Source: Chromera velia (Eukaryota > Sar > Chromeraceae). From it: a stretch of DNA of 27,701 nt. Numbering within the stretch: the first letter of the stretch is position 1; each line of letters starts with the position of its first letter. Below are positions 19,271-27,701 of the stretch, in pieces. The position numbers and the translations under genes are program-made. The notes under the pieces were generated by a model, which saw only the letters and a list, made by a program, of their open reading frames with translations, did not search any database and was not told the DNA's origin. The stretch lies in the NCBI GenBank assembly GCA_018398765.1, contig JAHBMJ010005742.1, forward strand, positions 1 to 27,701, read 5' to 3'.

Positions 19271-19753
19271 TGTTAAGGTCTACTTAAAGGGGTAGGCGCT
19301 GATGAGTGCTTGCAGGGGTTCAAGGGTCTTCAGAGCTTGATATCACTGGAGTGGTTCAGGTCGATCTCCAGTGACTGACTTGATCCGTGTCAGAAGCATG
19401 AAGATTTCTTGCAATTCAACGATCGTTCTGATTTCATTGTAGTCTTTTAGCAAGTCTTTCAGAAGTTTTTTATCCGATTTCGATCGAATTGCAACACTGT
19501 CAGGCCAATATCTGTATGATATAAGACGTTAACGTTCTGCATCTTCTTTTTTTTATCCTCAAAAAGGAGGTAGCGAGGCTTGAACATATGACCTCTTGCT
19601 TGTTAGTATTATATACTAACCACTAGCTCATGAAGGCGAGCAGCGTGTACAATCCTCTTTTACTTAATGTTACTTCAAACTAAAATCCACTAAAATCGAT
19701 TCATTTAATTTTTTAGCTTTATTCTGGCTATGCTTAATAAGTAGTATATAGCA
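19271..19753 (-). repeat. LTR, 3' copy in element orientation
   Basis: This 483 bp repeat is about 94-95 percent identical by eye to 26771-27240, with one ~12 bp extra segment near 19685-19696. On the minus strand it contains tRNA-like internal promoter boxes (19577-19585 and 19616-19630). Confidence 0.85.
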
Positions 19754-19766
19754 TTCGCCCCTTTCT
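19754..19766 (-). other. Candidate polypurine tract
   Basis: On the minus strand AGAAAGGGGCGAA directly precedes the 3' LTR, matching the expected plus-strand primer position. A second copy of the LTR-end/purine junction (AAAGGGGCGAATGCT) is at about 19811-19825. Confidence 0.6.
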
Positions 19767-20859
19767 AAAATCGAGATTTCACGCTTGATTCATGCATGAT
19801 CTAATCTCATAGCATTCGCCCCTTTTTATGTCTTTTTGTGCCTTTGTGTATCTTAAATTTGCGGTTTTTTGGTGGACCGGCGGCCTCTTCATGCACGGTG
19901 GCTAGTGGCGGCGGTGTTAAAAAGGCTTTGACATACCAGCACGTCCTTCAGTTCACGCGCACAAAATCGGATAGCCCCTGGCCGTGGAAAGCACCGGAGT
20001 CCTTCATACAAATAGGTCCATATAGCTGTGAGTGCGACATGTCATCTGATATAAGCAAGCTTGCGAATAGCCCCGGAAAGCAAGAAAAACTAGTAAGAAA
20101 AATAGGAACTGCATGATTGACATACGCTGGCCATGGTGCTATTGATGCATGCATGGTAGCACCAACCCCCCCCCCCCCCNNNNNNNNNNNNNNNNNNNNN
20201 NCCCCCCCCCCCCCCACGGGAAAAAAATAGTGCGGAACCCCCCTCCTCACGGGAAAAAAGCTGGGGTTGAGCAGATCTAAAACCCATCTGATATACGCAT
20301 GGCGTAAATTCAGCCTTTCGGGCCAGGTTTTTGGTGAAAGACTAGTATGCATACGGGATGCACCCAACCAGTTGGGTGAGTGCCTCGGGGGGGTCCGCTA
20401 ATTGATGTATACCATCGGAGGCTTGGGCATGTCTAAGTTGTGTGCTGCCATGGGGCGGGGGCCACGGATTCCGAAGCGAAGTATGCTTTTCAGGACCGCG
20501 CACACGTCATATGGATGTACAACTCCGTGCGAATTATTTGAGGGGCACGCATGCGTAAAGTAATTAAGGCATGTGAGATCGCGGCTCTATGCGAGTTGCT
20601 TGAGGGACACATTTTGGAATTCAGGCGACACCAACCATGACAGAGACAGAACCGATCCCCCCTCTAAAAATGAAATAATGCGTTATGCGAGTGCGTGTGA
20701 TCTCAGGGCCTCTCGGCTGATCTCAGCAGAGCTGAGCTGCCCCCCGAAGCGATGGGCTAGGGTATCTTTGTTTTGTAAGTGCCCCCCGCTTCGCTTTCTA
20801 GGGCTATGCAATGCAATTTTTCGGCCGGGGCATGCATGTTTTTCATTTTCGATCAGAAC
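19767..20859. other. Element interior near the 3' LTR, without recognisable genes
   Basis: The stretch includes the 22-base N run (20180-20201) flanked by C homopolymers, a perfect 8 bp stem at 20361-20378 (CACCCAAC, CA, GTTGGGTG), and several GCATGC motifs. Open frames here look incidental. Confidence 0.5.
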
Positions 20860-21061
20860 ATTTCGATGAAAAAAATTCTGTGAAGCACGTACATGGCACG
20901 CTCGATCCCTTCTTCGATGCTCCGATTCAACCACAATATCTTTATCACGCTTGACGCATCCCGGGCGACTCTCTCTTGGAGCATCAGTTCTTTCTTCTTC
21001 ATAAGCCTCCCTCACTTTAAAGCGGTGTTGTTCTTCCATCTCCTTTAACTTCGTTTTTATT
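20860..21061 (-). pseudogene. Decayed coiled-coil coding fragment
   Basis: After a CATTGCAG acceptor-like sequence (next base 21061) the minus strand reads an acidic/basic helix (KLKEMEEQHRFKVREAYEEE). In the neighbouring frame the theme continues with ELMLQERVARDASSV and RSIEEGIERAMYVLHR. Amphipathic, helix-rich content in consecutive frames suggests one coding region broken by a frameshift. The family is not recognised; it may be the last coding part of the LTR element or captured sequence. Confidence 0.35.
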
Positions 21062-21357
21062 CTGCAATGGCTTCATCTGGCCCCTTCTTGGAACCTTTTT
21101 CTCGCTTTTGTGGCGACTCTCTGGCTGGCTTCTACCTCTGGAGTCCTTCATCATCCCGGTCAGAGCGAGTGCTCTGTGGCCTCATTGTTTTCATCCTTCA
21201 AGAGCTTCATGTTAATCTTGTGCCTCGATCATATTGTTCAAGTCATTCTTAGTCTTCCTTATCCTTGTGCTTGCAGATGCTCTCCACGTCTTTGTTCTCC
21301 AACCTCTTCTACATCGCCACATCTACCTCGCCTCCATCTCGTTTTTCTCCGTGTTTA

Positions 21358-21534
21358 TGTTCTGACGCAAGGCGATCCTCCTCCGTCTCTGACCTCTTCT
21401 ACATCGCCACATCCTGGGCAAGGATCCGTATGCTTACATCCACGGCAAGGATCACTATGCCTACATCCACAGCAAGAATCACTATGCCTACACCTACGGC
21501 AAAGATCACGATGCCTACATCCACGTTGCCCCTG
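21358..21534 (-). CDS. Cys/His-rich repeat frame over a 24 bp tandem repeat
   Basis: The 59-codon minus-strand frame lies between TAA codons at 21537-21535 and 21357-21355. It spans about four copies of a 24 bp repeat (about 21414-21525). The encoded 8-residue unit is close to C-[RK]-H-x-D-x-C-x, giving CRHRDLC, CRHSDSC, CRHSDPC and CKHTDPCPGC in turn. This spacing could bind metal. The other frames across the repeat are also open, so coding status is not proven. It lies downstream of a CPAC fragment on the same strand. Confidence 0.3.
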
Positions 21535-21639
21535 TTATCGTTGTCCTTACTCCTCTGGAACCCGATGTCTCTTCCCGTCTCTATAGGCGTTGTCGCCTTC
21601 GACATCGGTTTTGTCCACTTCCTTGTCTCCTTCTTCCTT

Positions 21640-21860
21640 CCGGCGACTCCTCAATCATCACTACCGCCTGCTTCTACGTCATCGCTTTGATCTCCTGGGT
21701 TGAGTTCATCAAGTTCATCTCCATCTTCTTGGTTTTGGTTGTCTACTCCAAGTTGCCCTTACACGCAGGGCAGTGGCGTTATTCATGCTCTTTTTGGTCT
21801 CAATATTACCTCCTTATAACCTCTTCTTTATCTTGTCTTTCCTCCTGTAGGGGGATCTTT
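21640..21860 (-). pseudogene. Decayed CPAC zinc-ribbon-like and acidic fragment
   Basis: Minus-strand frames read HCPACKGNLE, then after a one-base shift DNQNQEDGDELDELNPGDQ, then SDDVEAGGSDD and a stop. A short Cys motif followed by an acidic linker looks like real, now broken, coding sequence. The family is not identified. Confidence 0.35.
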
Positions 21861-21923
21861 GGTACGCGACAGAGAAAGGCTGAGGAAGAGGAGTCAGTCC
21901 ATTCATGCAAGGTAGTGACTCAG

Positions 21924-22193
21924 CTATTCGATATTAAGTTTGCTGCAAGTGCGCGTATTGTACTTCTCAGAGTCTGTCTCTGTCTTGTTTGAAAGAGCTT
22001 GTCGGCTTTGTACTTTCTTGACAGACTGTCTTCTCGCACTTTCGCTGTCTGGTTTTGATTTGCTTATCCCTGCACCCTTCACTATTTCGTTCAATTTCGC
22101 TGAATTGATTTTCTCCTGTGATTTTATTTGCCTGCCTGTCGTTTTATTTCGTTTGTCTGGCTCCCCTCCTATTTTATCTACTCTGAAAAACAT
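21924..22193 (-). pseudogene. Lys/Ser-rich minus-strand frame in the LTR element
   Basis: This frame of about 89 codons is rich in Lys, Ser, Glu and Asn (KSQEKINSAKLNEIVKGAG, SKPDSESARRQSVKKVQS). It is hydrophilic and probably disordered, similar in style to the gag N-terminal region of this element. It ends in a stop at 21924. No domain is recognised. Confidence 0.3.
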
Positions 22194-22478
22194 CTATTCG
22201 AGTGTACATATGTGAACGGTGATTCTGTGAGGAACTTTTTGCTGTTTCTTGACTGTATCTCTCTTCTTTAGTATGACATTTGGCTTCTTTTTGTGCTTCT
22301 TCCTCTCTAACTTTTAGTTGAAAGTGAGTCTAATCACTTCTTCTCATCAGGCTCATCTTCAGATTTCTGTTGGGGTCGGAAGCCAAACACCGAGTTTTGC
22401 TTCTTAGGCATTTTTTTTTTTTTTGAATGAGCTTAGGCGCGAAGCTCGGTTTGGTGTTTGTGTGTGTAACATTGTATG

Positions 22479-22520
22479 GTGTGTGTGTGTGTGTGTGTCT
22501 GTGTGTGTGTGTGTGTATGT

Positions 22521-22590
<70 letters not shown>
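22479..22590. repeat. GT dinucleotide array
   Basis: A ~110 bp GT array with a few AT and CT interruptions lies within the interior of the LTR element. The Val/Cys frame across it is an artefact. Confidence 0.95.
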
Positions 22591-22594
<4 letters not shown>

Positions 22595-22599
22595 AGGTC

Positions 22600-23300
22600 G
22601 ATGATGATGTATTAGGGAACAGGGGCCCAGTACGAGCGATTGAGTGGCGACCTTACCTCTCTCTGGGAGGTCTTGGTAATATGAGTGGCCAACTCACCCC
22701 CTGGAGGACCTTATATGCATATGCACATGCGTCTTCTCGCCGCAAAAGCATGAGGGTCGGAGGCTCTGGGTTATGTGCGCCTGGCAGGTCTGTGTTATCT
22801 GCTTTTATTCATCAGTCACCGATCGGTATGCGGTGCTACTCCAGGGAGGGTTTGTATGTATATAGGTGCAGATGAGTGGATGAATGAGGGTAAAGATGTG
22901 TAAGTGTGTGTGTATGGGTGTTTTGTTTCCATTCATCCCTTTTCAGTACTTAGGAGGTCATTCAGTTGGTCTTTTTGTCGATACACTTATCTTACCTTAC
23001 ATCTTTTGTGCCTTTTATTTAGTTCAGTTGGTCATTCTGATCCAAATCAATCAGGCATCTACCCATCCATCCTTTATTCATTTGATCATTCGTTTATAAG
23101 TGTTCATCTTGTCTATCTTTTCTCTCTGTTTGAATGGTTTTTGACTTACGCACGACTTTTGTGCACCTTCAGTGCCTGCGTATTTTCCATTTCTGGTTAT
23201 TGACGGTGCTCGCTCTGACTCTTGATCTCCCACTGTTGATGTGATTGTCGTTGAGAACGTAGTCGATAACAATTTCATCTCTCCATGTCTGCAAGTTTTC
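22600..23300 (-). other. Element interior with faint minus-strand coding traces
   Basis: No gene can be called. On the minus strand a short protein-like frame occurs at about 22790-22665 (EPPTLMLLRREDACAYAYKV). Another precedes 23200 (NLQTWRDEIVIDYVLNDNHI). Both end at stops or shifts. They may be worn pol or accessory sequence but match nothing I recognise. Confidence 0.3.
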
Positions 23301-23329
23301 AGTTCCAGGCTCCTCAGTCCCTGTTTATG

Positions 23330-23569
23330 TCAGACTCTGCCTTCCCTACAGCAACCCCGGAAGTGAGAATACTGGAAGTGCACCGCCTTGGTGAACGTGA
23401 ACTGGCCTCCTATGATTGGGGCTGCCAGCTCCTTCTGAGGTAAGTGTTCCCCATTTTGTTCCTTGTATGTTTTGGATGCATGCAGTGCCAGCGTCGCACT
23501 CAGCTCTGCTAGTCTCTCTTTTGTGTCACAGTATGTTGCTTTTGTTTCATCTTCCCCCTCTTGTGCCAT
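23330..23569 (-). pseudogene. Unidentified 79-codon minus-strand frame
   Basis: The frame opens with ATG at 23569 (MAQEGEDETKATYCDTKERL). It continues with LAELSATLALHASKTYKEQ, then a Gly/Phe-rich part (APIIGGQFTFTKAVHFQYS), and stops at 23330. Composition is balanced and protein-like, better than most frames nearby. A related-looking segment (YSLTYERCPNELWLIKVED) lies upstream near 23740-23680. It may be a second open frame of the LTR element. No family is recognised. Confidence 0.4.
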
Positions 23570-23749
23570 GATTTTCTCTTTTTGATCTGTCTTCTTTCTT
23601 TGACTGCTAAGTTTCCTTTCTTACTCTTTAAGAATGGCGGCTCCCTTTTTTAATTACCGAATGAATGCAGAGCAGTCGCAATCTTCAACTTTGATCAACC
23701 ACAATTCGTTTGGGCATCTTTCATAGGTGAGGGAGTATTGTACCTTCTG

Positions 23750-24293
23750 TCTCTCTCTCTCTCTCTTTTTTTTTTTTTTGACCACTTCTCTCACTTTGTA
23801 GACGGATTTTTTTTTTATCACAAGTCTGTCTGGTCTTGAAGAACGCGTACATTTCGAGTGCATGCAAGTCAAACAAAATGTTGCGTTTTATCGAAGAAGA
23901 GATGTAAAACTTGATTTTCCTGATTCTTTGTAAATTGAACAAAAAAAAAATCGAGGCTCTCGTTCTCATAGTTGTTTCCCCCTCTCGCTTTTGATTAAGA
24001 GAGGTGAAGGAATGGCCCTTAAGGACGAGTTAGCTATTGTTAGCTACTGCCGGACGTATGCGTGTATCATAATTCACCACACGTCTGCTATCCATGATTG
24101 CAGGTACGACCATACTGTGACCGAAGAAACAAAAAGTTCCACCCTTTGTGAGTTCAAATGGATGTGTATGACTGCTTTCGTTTAATGCTTTTTGTTGTCG
24201 TTTTTCTGTCTTTTCTTTCCCCTTTCTCCTCTCTCCTCTTTCTTTTTCTCTCCGCCATCTTACATGTTCTTTGCTCTTTCCGGCCTTTCTTCT
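23750..24293. other. Low-complexity interior of the LTR element
   Basis: CT/T-rich tracts are at 23750-23780 and 24190-24310 on the plus strand, corresponding to A/G-rich sequence in the element's own orientation. No gene is supported. Confidence 0.5.
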
Positions 24294-25235
24294 CTACTTT
24301 TTTTTTCTATACTGAGGTCTATTTTTTTTTAGACTGAAAAGCGTAACTCGATTTTCTTTCAAATCCCTTTTTAGTCTTCTGCATGCTGGTCTGGCATATC
24401 CTTTGTTACCACAATATGCGTATTTGCAGTCTGGTAGCAAAGTGTACCGATCACCTATATGAGAGGCCGAACCTTTATATCTCATGCAAGTAGCTTGTGT
24501 GGATACTGCTACAGATGCTTGCTGAAAGACCCAAGCCCTGTTAACCAACGAGGAGATGTACCTTTCTATAAAGAGTATGGGCTCTTCCTGTTTGGTCTTG
24601 GTGAGTCTGCCTCCTTCAATCATTTTGCCATTTGTTCTTTCGACTGCTATAAACCTAGGCTATAAGCTTTTTGGGTCTCTCAGTTGTCCCACTATTTCGT
24701 GAAATGAGTTCTGCTGTCCCCACCAATTCGTCATGTTGAACAAACAGTTTGTCTATGTTGAATACCAACTTCAATTCTCCTTCTTTTGTTGGTTTGAATG
24801 TGACCCCTTATTTTGCTAATTCCTTCAGGAAAGACGGATCGCATTTCTGTACTTGCGTAGAACTGGCTGATGACTTCTTGATCTATCATTTCTTCACCTG
24901 ATTCTCCTTTACTCTCTTCTCCATTTCTTTTCTTCTTATTACTTTCCTTCCCTTTCTCATTCTTTTGTGTTTTGTTTTCTTCCATTTTTTCATCTTGGCT
25001 CTCCAATTCCTTTTCTATTTCTTTTTCCTTCTTGTTTTGATTTTTGTTATTCGAAGCCTTCCCCTTTTTATTCTTTTTCACGGGCTCCTTAATTACTTTC
25101 TTAGGTTTTTTAGCAAGCTGAAGAGACGTATCCATTTTGAGGAATCTATCAGGGTTGCTTTTCTTCTTGTTTTTCCCTAGCTAGTTCTTTTTGTCGCTCC
25201 GTCAGTTTTTTCTTGGGCTGAGGCTTTGCACCCAT
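24294..25235 (-). pseudogene. Broken gag-like region of the LTR element
   Basis: Read on the minus strand, ATG at 25235 gives MGAKPQPKKKLTERQKELAR, ending at TGA (25151-25149). The theme continues in the next frame (25150-24731), very Lys/Glu-rich, probably a disordered basic domain. A third frame (24804-24655) reads VTFKPTKEGELKLVFNIDKL and HDELVGTAELISRNSG. A fourth (about 24658-24294) reads VERTNGKMIEGGRLTKT, ILFIERYISSLVNRAWVFQQ, then a zinc-knuckle-like CGNKGYARPAC with a basic tail. Frames connect end to end, so at least three frameshifts have broken one ~300-codon gene. Knuckle-type Gag proteins package element RNA into particles. In the knuckle, the first Cys and the His positions are occupied by Tyr, each one transition from the expected codon. 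Confidence 0.6.
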
Positions 25236-25324
25236 ATTCGGTTCTCCTTTTTCTTTTATTTTTTTTTGAACAGAAAAGCTTTCACTCTACCAAAGGGAGG
25301 GGGAGATGCTTTGCCTTGCGCGGA

Positions 25325-26310
25325 AGGATAAGTCTACTTACTGTCAGATGAAACGTGTGAAATTCACAAAAAGGGGAAGGCATCGCCGTTTACACTCAAA
25401 TTCACTCTCCAGGTAGAATGCGTGAAATTCAGGAAAAGGGTAGGGCTTCGCTATGCAGAGAAGAATGAAGGTAAGTCTGGTTTACTCTCAAGTAGAATGC
25501 TCGATTTTCATAAAAAGGACAGGGCTTCGCCGTACGTAGAAGAATGAAGAGAGGTCACATTCACTCTCAGGTAGAATGCGTAAAATTCACGAGAAGGGCA
25601 GGGCTTCGCCATTCACAAAAGAATGAAGAGTGGTCAAATTCACTCTCAGGTAGAATGCGTAAAATTCATGAGAAGGGCAAGGCTTCGCCATTCGTAAAAG
25701 AATGAAGAGAGGTCAAATTCACTCTAAAGTAGAATGCGTAAAATTCATGAGAAGGGCAGGGCTTCGCCGTTTGCAGAAGAATGAAGAGTGGTCAAATTCA
25801 CTCTCAGGTAGAATGCGTAAAATTCACGAGAAGGGCAAGGCTTCGCCGTTCGCAAAAGAATGAAGAGAGGTCAAATTCACTCTAAAGTAGAATGCGTAAA
25901 ATTCATGAGAAGGGCAGGGCTTTGCCGTTTGCAGAAGAATGAAGAGAGGTCAAATTCACTCTCAAATAGAATGTGTGAAATTCACGAGAAGGGCAGGGCT
26001 TCGCCATTCGCAAAAGAATGAAGAGAGGTCAAATTCACTCTCAGGTAGAATATGTAAAATTCACGAGAAGGGCAGGGCTTCGCCGTTCGCAAAAGAATGA
26101 AGAGAGGTCAAATTCACTCTAAGGTAGAATGCGTAAAATTCACGAGAAGGGCAGGGCTTCGCCGTTTGCAGAAGAATGGAGAGAGGTCAAATTCACTCTT
26201 AAATAGAATGTGTGAAATTCACGAGAAGGGCAGGGCTTCGCCGTTTGCAGAAGAATGGAAAGAGGTCAAATTCACTGTCAGGTGGAATGTATGAAATTCA
26301 TGAAAAGGGC
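25325..26310 (+). repeat. Minisatellite, ~79 bp unit, about 13 copies
   Basis: Units carry AAATTCACTCTCAGGTAGAATG, a AAATTCACGAGAAGGGCAGG-type block and GCTTCGCCGTT. Copies of the landmark occur at about 25361, 25425, 25503, 25583, 25663, 25741, 25820, 25900, 25978, 26057, 26136, 26214 and 26293. The most alike copies are central; the outer ones diverge. The array lies between the candidate primer-binding site and the gag-like region, in the position of a leader. Open frames across it are incidental. Confidence 0.9.
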
Positions 26311-26324
26311 AGAAGTAGGGACCC

Positions 26325-26535
26325 AGTTCTGTCAGAGGTTTCGGCAGCGCTTTGCGGTGTGGTCCTGCTTGATGCGGAATTTCGGTGGAGGATGGGAAGT
26401 GGGGTCCCGTCAGAAATTTCAGCAGCGCTTCGCGGTGTAGTCCTGCTCGATACGCGGAATTTCGGCAGAGGATGGGAAGTGGGGTTCCATCAGAAATTTT
26501 AGCAGTGCTTCGCGGTGTGGTCCTGCTTCTTCTCC
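26325..26535 (+). repeat. Second short tandem repeat, ~79 bp, 2.6 copies
   Basis: GCAGCGCTTTGCGGTGTGG-type units begin at 26344, 26422 and 26502, each with GGAATTTCGG and GGATGGGAAGTGGGG in between. The period (78 and 80) equals that of the neighbouring minisatellite, although the sequence is different. Confidence 0.85.
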
Positions 26536-26750
26536 TTGCAGGTGCAGGACACCAAGGGGATGGCCAGGTCTAGGGAGTGTAAGTTAAGGTTTGAGTTGAT
26601 GGCTCACAGATGTGGGCTCCTGTAGTAAGGGTGTAGGTGATCACAGCGTTCTGGTTTCTTTTGGGTGAACCTTCTTTGAATGAAGAAGGTAGTCTGTATT
26701 TAGTAGAGAAGGTTGGTCTCTGTTCGCTCAGCTCCTTGATCTTGTTAATC

Positions 26751-26768
26751 TCCAGCTAGGCATCACCA
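26751..26768 (-). other. Candidate primer-binding site
   Basis: On the minus strand, two bases after the 5' LTR, the sequence reads TGGTGATGCCTAGCTGG. A leading TGG complements the CCA end of a tRNA, and this position is usual for retroelement priming. The matching tRNA was not identified. Confidence 0.45.
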
Positions 26769-26770
26769 CG

Positions 26771-27240
26771 TGTTAAGGTCTACTTAGAGGGGTAGGCGCT
26801 GATGAGTGCTTGCAGGGGTTTAAGGGTCTTCAGAGCTTGATGTCGCTGGAGTGGTTCAGGTTGATCTCCAGTGACTGACTCGATCCGTATTAGAAGCATG
26901 GAGATTTCTTGCAATTCGACGATCGTTCTGATTTTATTGTAGTCTTTCAGCAAGTTTTTCAGAAGTTTTTCATCTGATTTTGATCGAATTGCAACACTGT
27001 CAGGCCAATATCTGTATGATATAAGACGTTAACGTCCTGCATCTTCTTTTTTTTATCCTTAAAAAGGAGGTAGCGAGGCTTGAACATATGACCTCTTGCT
27101 TATTAGTCTTATATACTAACCACTAGCTCATGAAGGCGAGCAGCGTGTACAATCCTCTTTTGCTTAGTGTTACTTCAAACTAAAATCGATTCATTTAATT
27201 TTTCACCTTCATTCTAGCTATGCTTAAGTAGCATATAGCA
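26771..27240 (-). repeat. LTR, 5' copy in element orientation
   Basis: This 470 bp repeat has the same TG and CA ends as its partner and is followed by the GTGA target duplication (27241-27244). Minus-strand box motifs are at 27077-27085 and 27116-27130. Confidence 0.85.
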
Positions 27241-27244
27241 GTGA

Positions 27245-27701
27245 TAGTCATTTAGGATGCCTAGCACTGCAGTACACCCATCTTGTAGTGTTATACAAAA
27301 TTAATTGTGTAACAATTACCCCTGACCCCCCCCTTGTTACACATAAAAGCGTGTAACAATTACCCCTAACCCCCCCTTTGTTACACATAAAAGCGTATAA
27401 CAATTAGTATGCAAAAATTTCAGACAATTTTTTTAATACCGTTTCTCCCACTCCCCGTGCTTCCACCTCTGCTCTTTTACCCCTGCCTCCAGTACCCAAA
27501 ACTTCTCCCTGCCCGGGCCGGCTGCCATGTTGCTGACAACACCATTGCCCCAAAAGCAGCACTCTCAAACCATTCTGTAGGAGAAGAAGAAAACGAAGAT
27601 GAAACCTAGAATTAACACACACTAAAGTAACAGTGTAATAATGTATTCCTAAAAGTGATGGTTTGAATTAATGCATACTAAAGTGTGTACTAATATATAA
27701 T
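27245..27701. repeat. Terminal flank with a ~54 bp tandem repeat
   Basis: Units of GTGTAACAATTACCCCTRACC, a C-run and TTGTTACACATAAAAGCG occur at about 27306-27357 and 27352-27400, with a partial third. Each unit contains a GTGTAACAA/TTGTTACAC inverted repeat. The rest is AT-rich with a short C-rich section at 27440-27500. No gene is supported. Confidence 0.7.

Larger units (their letters stand above)
19271..27240 (-). mobile_element. Full-length degenerate LTR retroelement, probably non-autonomous (LARD/TR-GAG-like)
   Basis: Two direct repeats, 19271-19753 and 26771-27240, start TGTTAAGGTC and end TATAGCA, giving TG...CA ends. GTGA flanks the whole unit at 19267-19270 and 27241-27244, as a 4 bp target duplication. 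Read on the minus strand, a purine-rich tract (AGAAAGGGGCGAA) touches the inner edge of the 19271-19753 repeat. TGGTGATGCC begins two bases inside the other, a plausible primer-binding site. So the 5' LTR is 27240-26771. The ~7.0 kb interior holds a minisatellite leader, a broken gag-like region and further decayed minus-strand fragments. I found no reverse transcriptase, integrase or YxDD motif by eye. LTR divergence of about 5-6 percent plus small gaps implies an old insertion. The N run at 20180-20201 hides a little sequence. Confidence 0.75.

Noticed and set aside
19566-19640. Functional tRNA gene on the minus strand
   Set aside because: A and B box-like motifs are present, but the T stem and acceptor stem do not pair.
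21110-21690. Plus-strand frames of 158 and 141 codons
   Set aside because: The 24 bp repeat leaves several frames open; coding traces around it favour the minus strand, so these were left out.
22427-22615. Val/Cys frame
   Set aside because: It is a GT dinucleotide array.
25325-26310. Possible CRISPR array, because of regular ~79 bp repeats
   Set aside because: There are no unique spacers; whole units repeat with drift, as in a minisatellite, and the context is a eukaryotic retroelement.

Overview
The window is eukaryotic nuclear DNA. It has two spliced genes with GT-AG introns, long simple-sequence arrays and many transposable-element remains, and no bacterial operon structure. The lineage cannot be fixed from sequence alone. 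The gene architecture (short exons, introns packed with tetranucleotide repeats) would suit a protist or alga, for example a chromerid or another alveolate or stramenopile. That is a low-confidence inference. Single Ns at 1589 and 2690 and a run at 20180-20201 mark assembly weak points.

Bases 1-7.9 kb hold the two convincing host genes, transcribed divergently from a ~0.8 kb GC-rich intergenic region. On the minus strand a four-exon, phase-0 gene (1596-4967) encodes a ~280-residue class I SAM-dependent methyltransferase resembling METTL27/WBSCR27. A segment carrying its third exon is present twice, next to an N. On the plus strand a three-exon gene (5778-7889) encodes a 443-residue multi-pass membrane protein that resembles the FAR-17a/AIG1 family, with a long Gly/Ser-rich tail. 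Four of the five introns begin with GTCAG or GTCGG, and two of these run directly into GTCA- or GTCG-type repeats.

From about 8.1 kb to 19.2 kb the base composition becomes AT-rich and the sequence is a graveyard of mobile elements and satellites. In order it contains: a 1.2 kb piggyBac-like element bounded by TTAA with a 160-codon open frame; a ~450 bp foldback inverted repeat; degenerate TTAGG arrays; a ~490 bp hAT-like miniature element with an 8 bp imperfect target duplication; 5.5 copies of a ~190 bp satellite; a 2 kb TGAC-type array with ~145 bp higher-order periodicity; a ~1.0 kb element with short inverted ends and a decayed BED-like zinc-finger frame; and a ~1.9 kb element with ~95 bp terminal inverted repeats and three strong hairpins.

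Bases 19271-27240 are best explained as one complete but decayed LTR retroelement on the minus strand. The evidence is two ~475 bp repeats with TG...CA ends, a GTGA target duplication, a polypurine tract, a candidate primer-binding site, a 13-copy minisatellite leader, and a broken gag-like region with a degenerate zinc knuckle. I found no reverse transcriptase or integrase motif, so it looks like a large non-autonomous (LARD or TR-GAG type) element. Several unusual minus-strand fragments, including a Cys/His-rich 8-residue repeat, remain unexplained. The last 450 bp hold a short tandem repeat and otherwise nothing recognisable.
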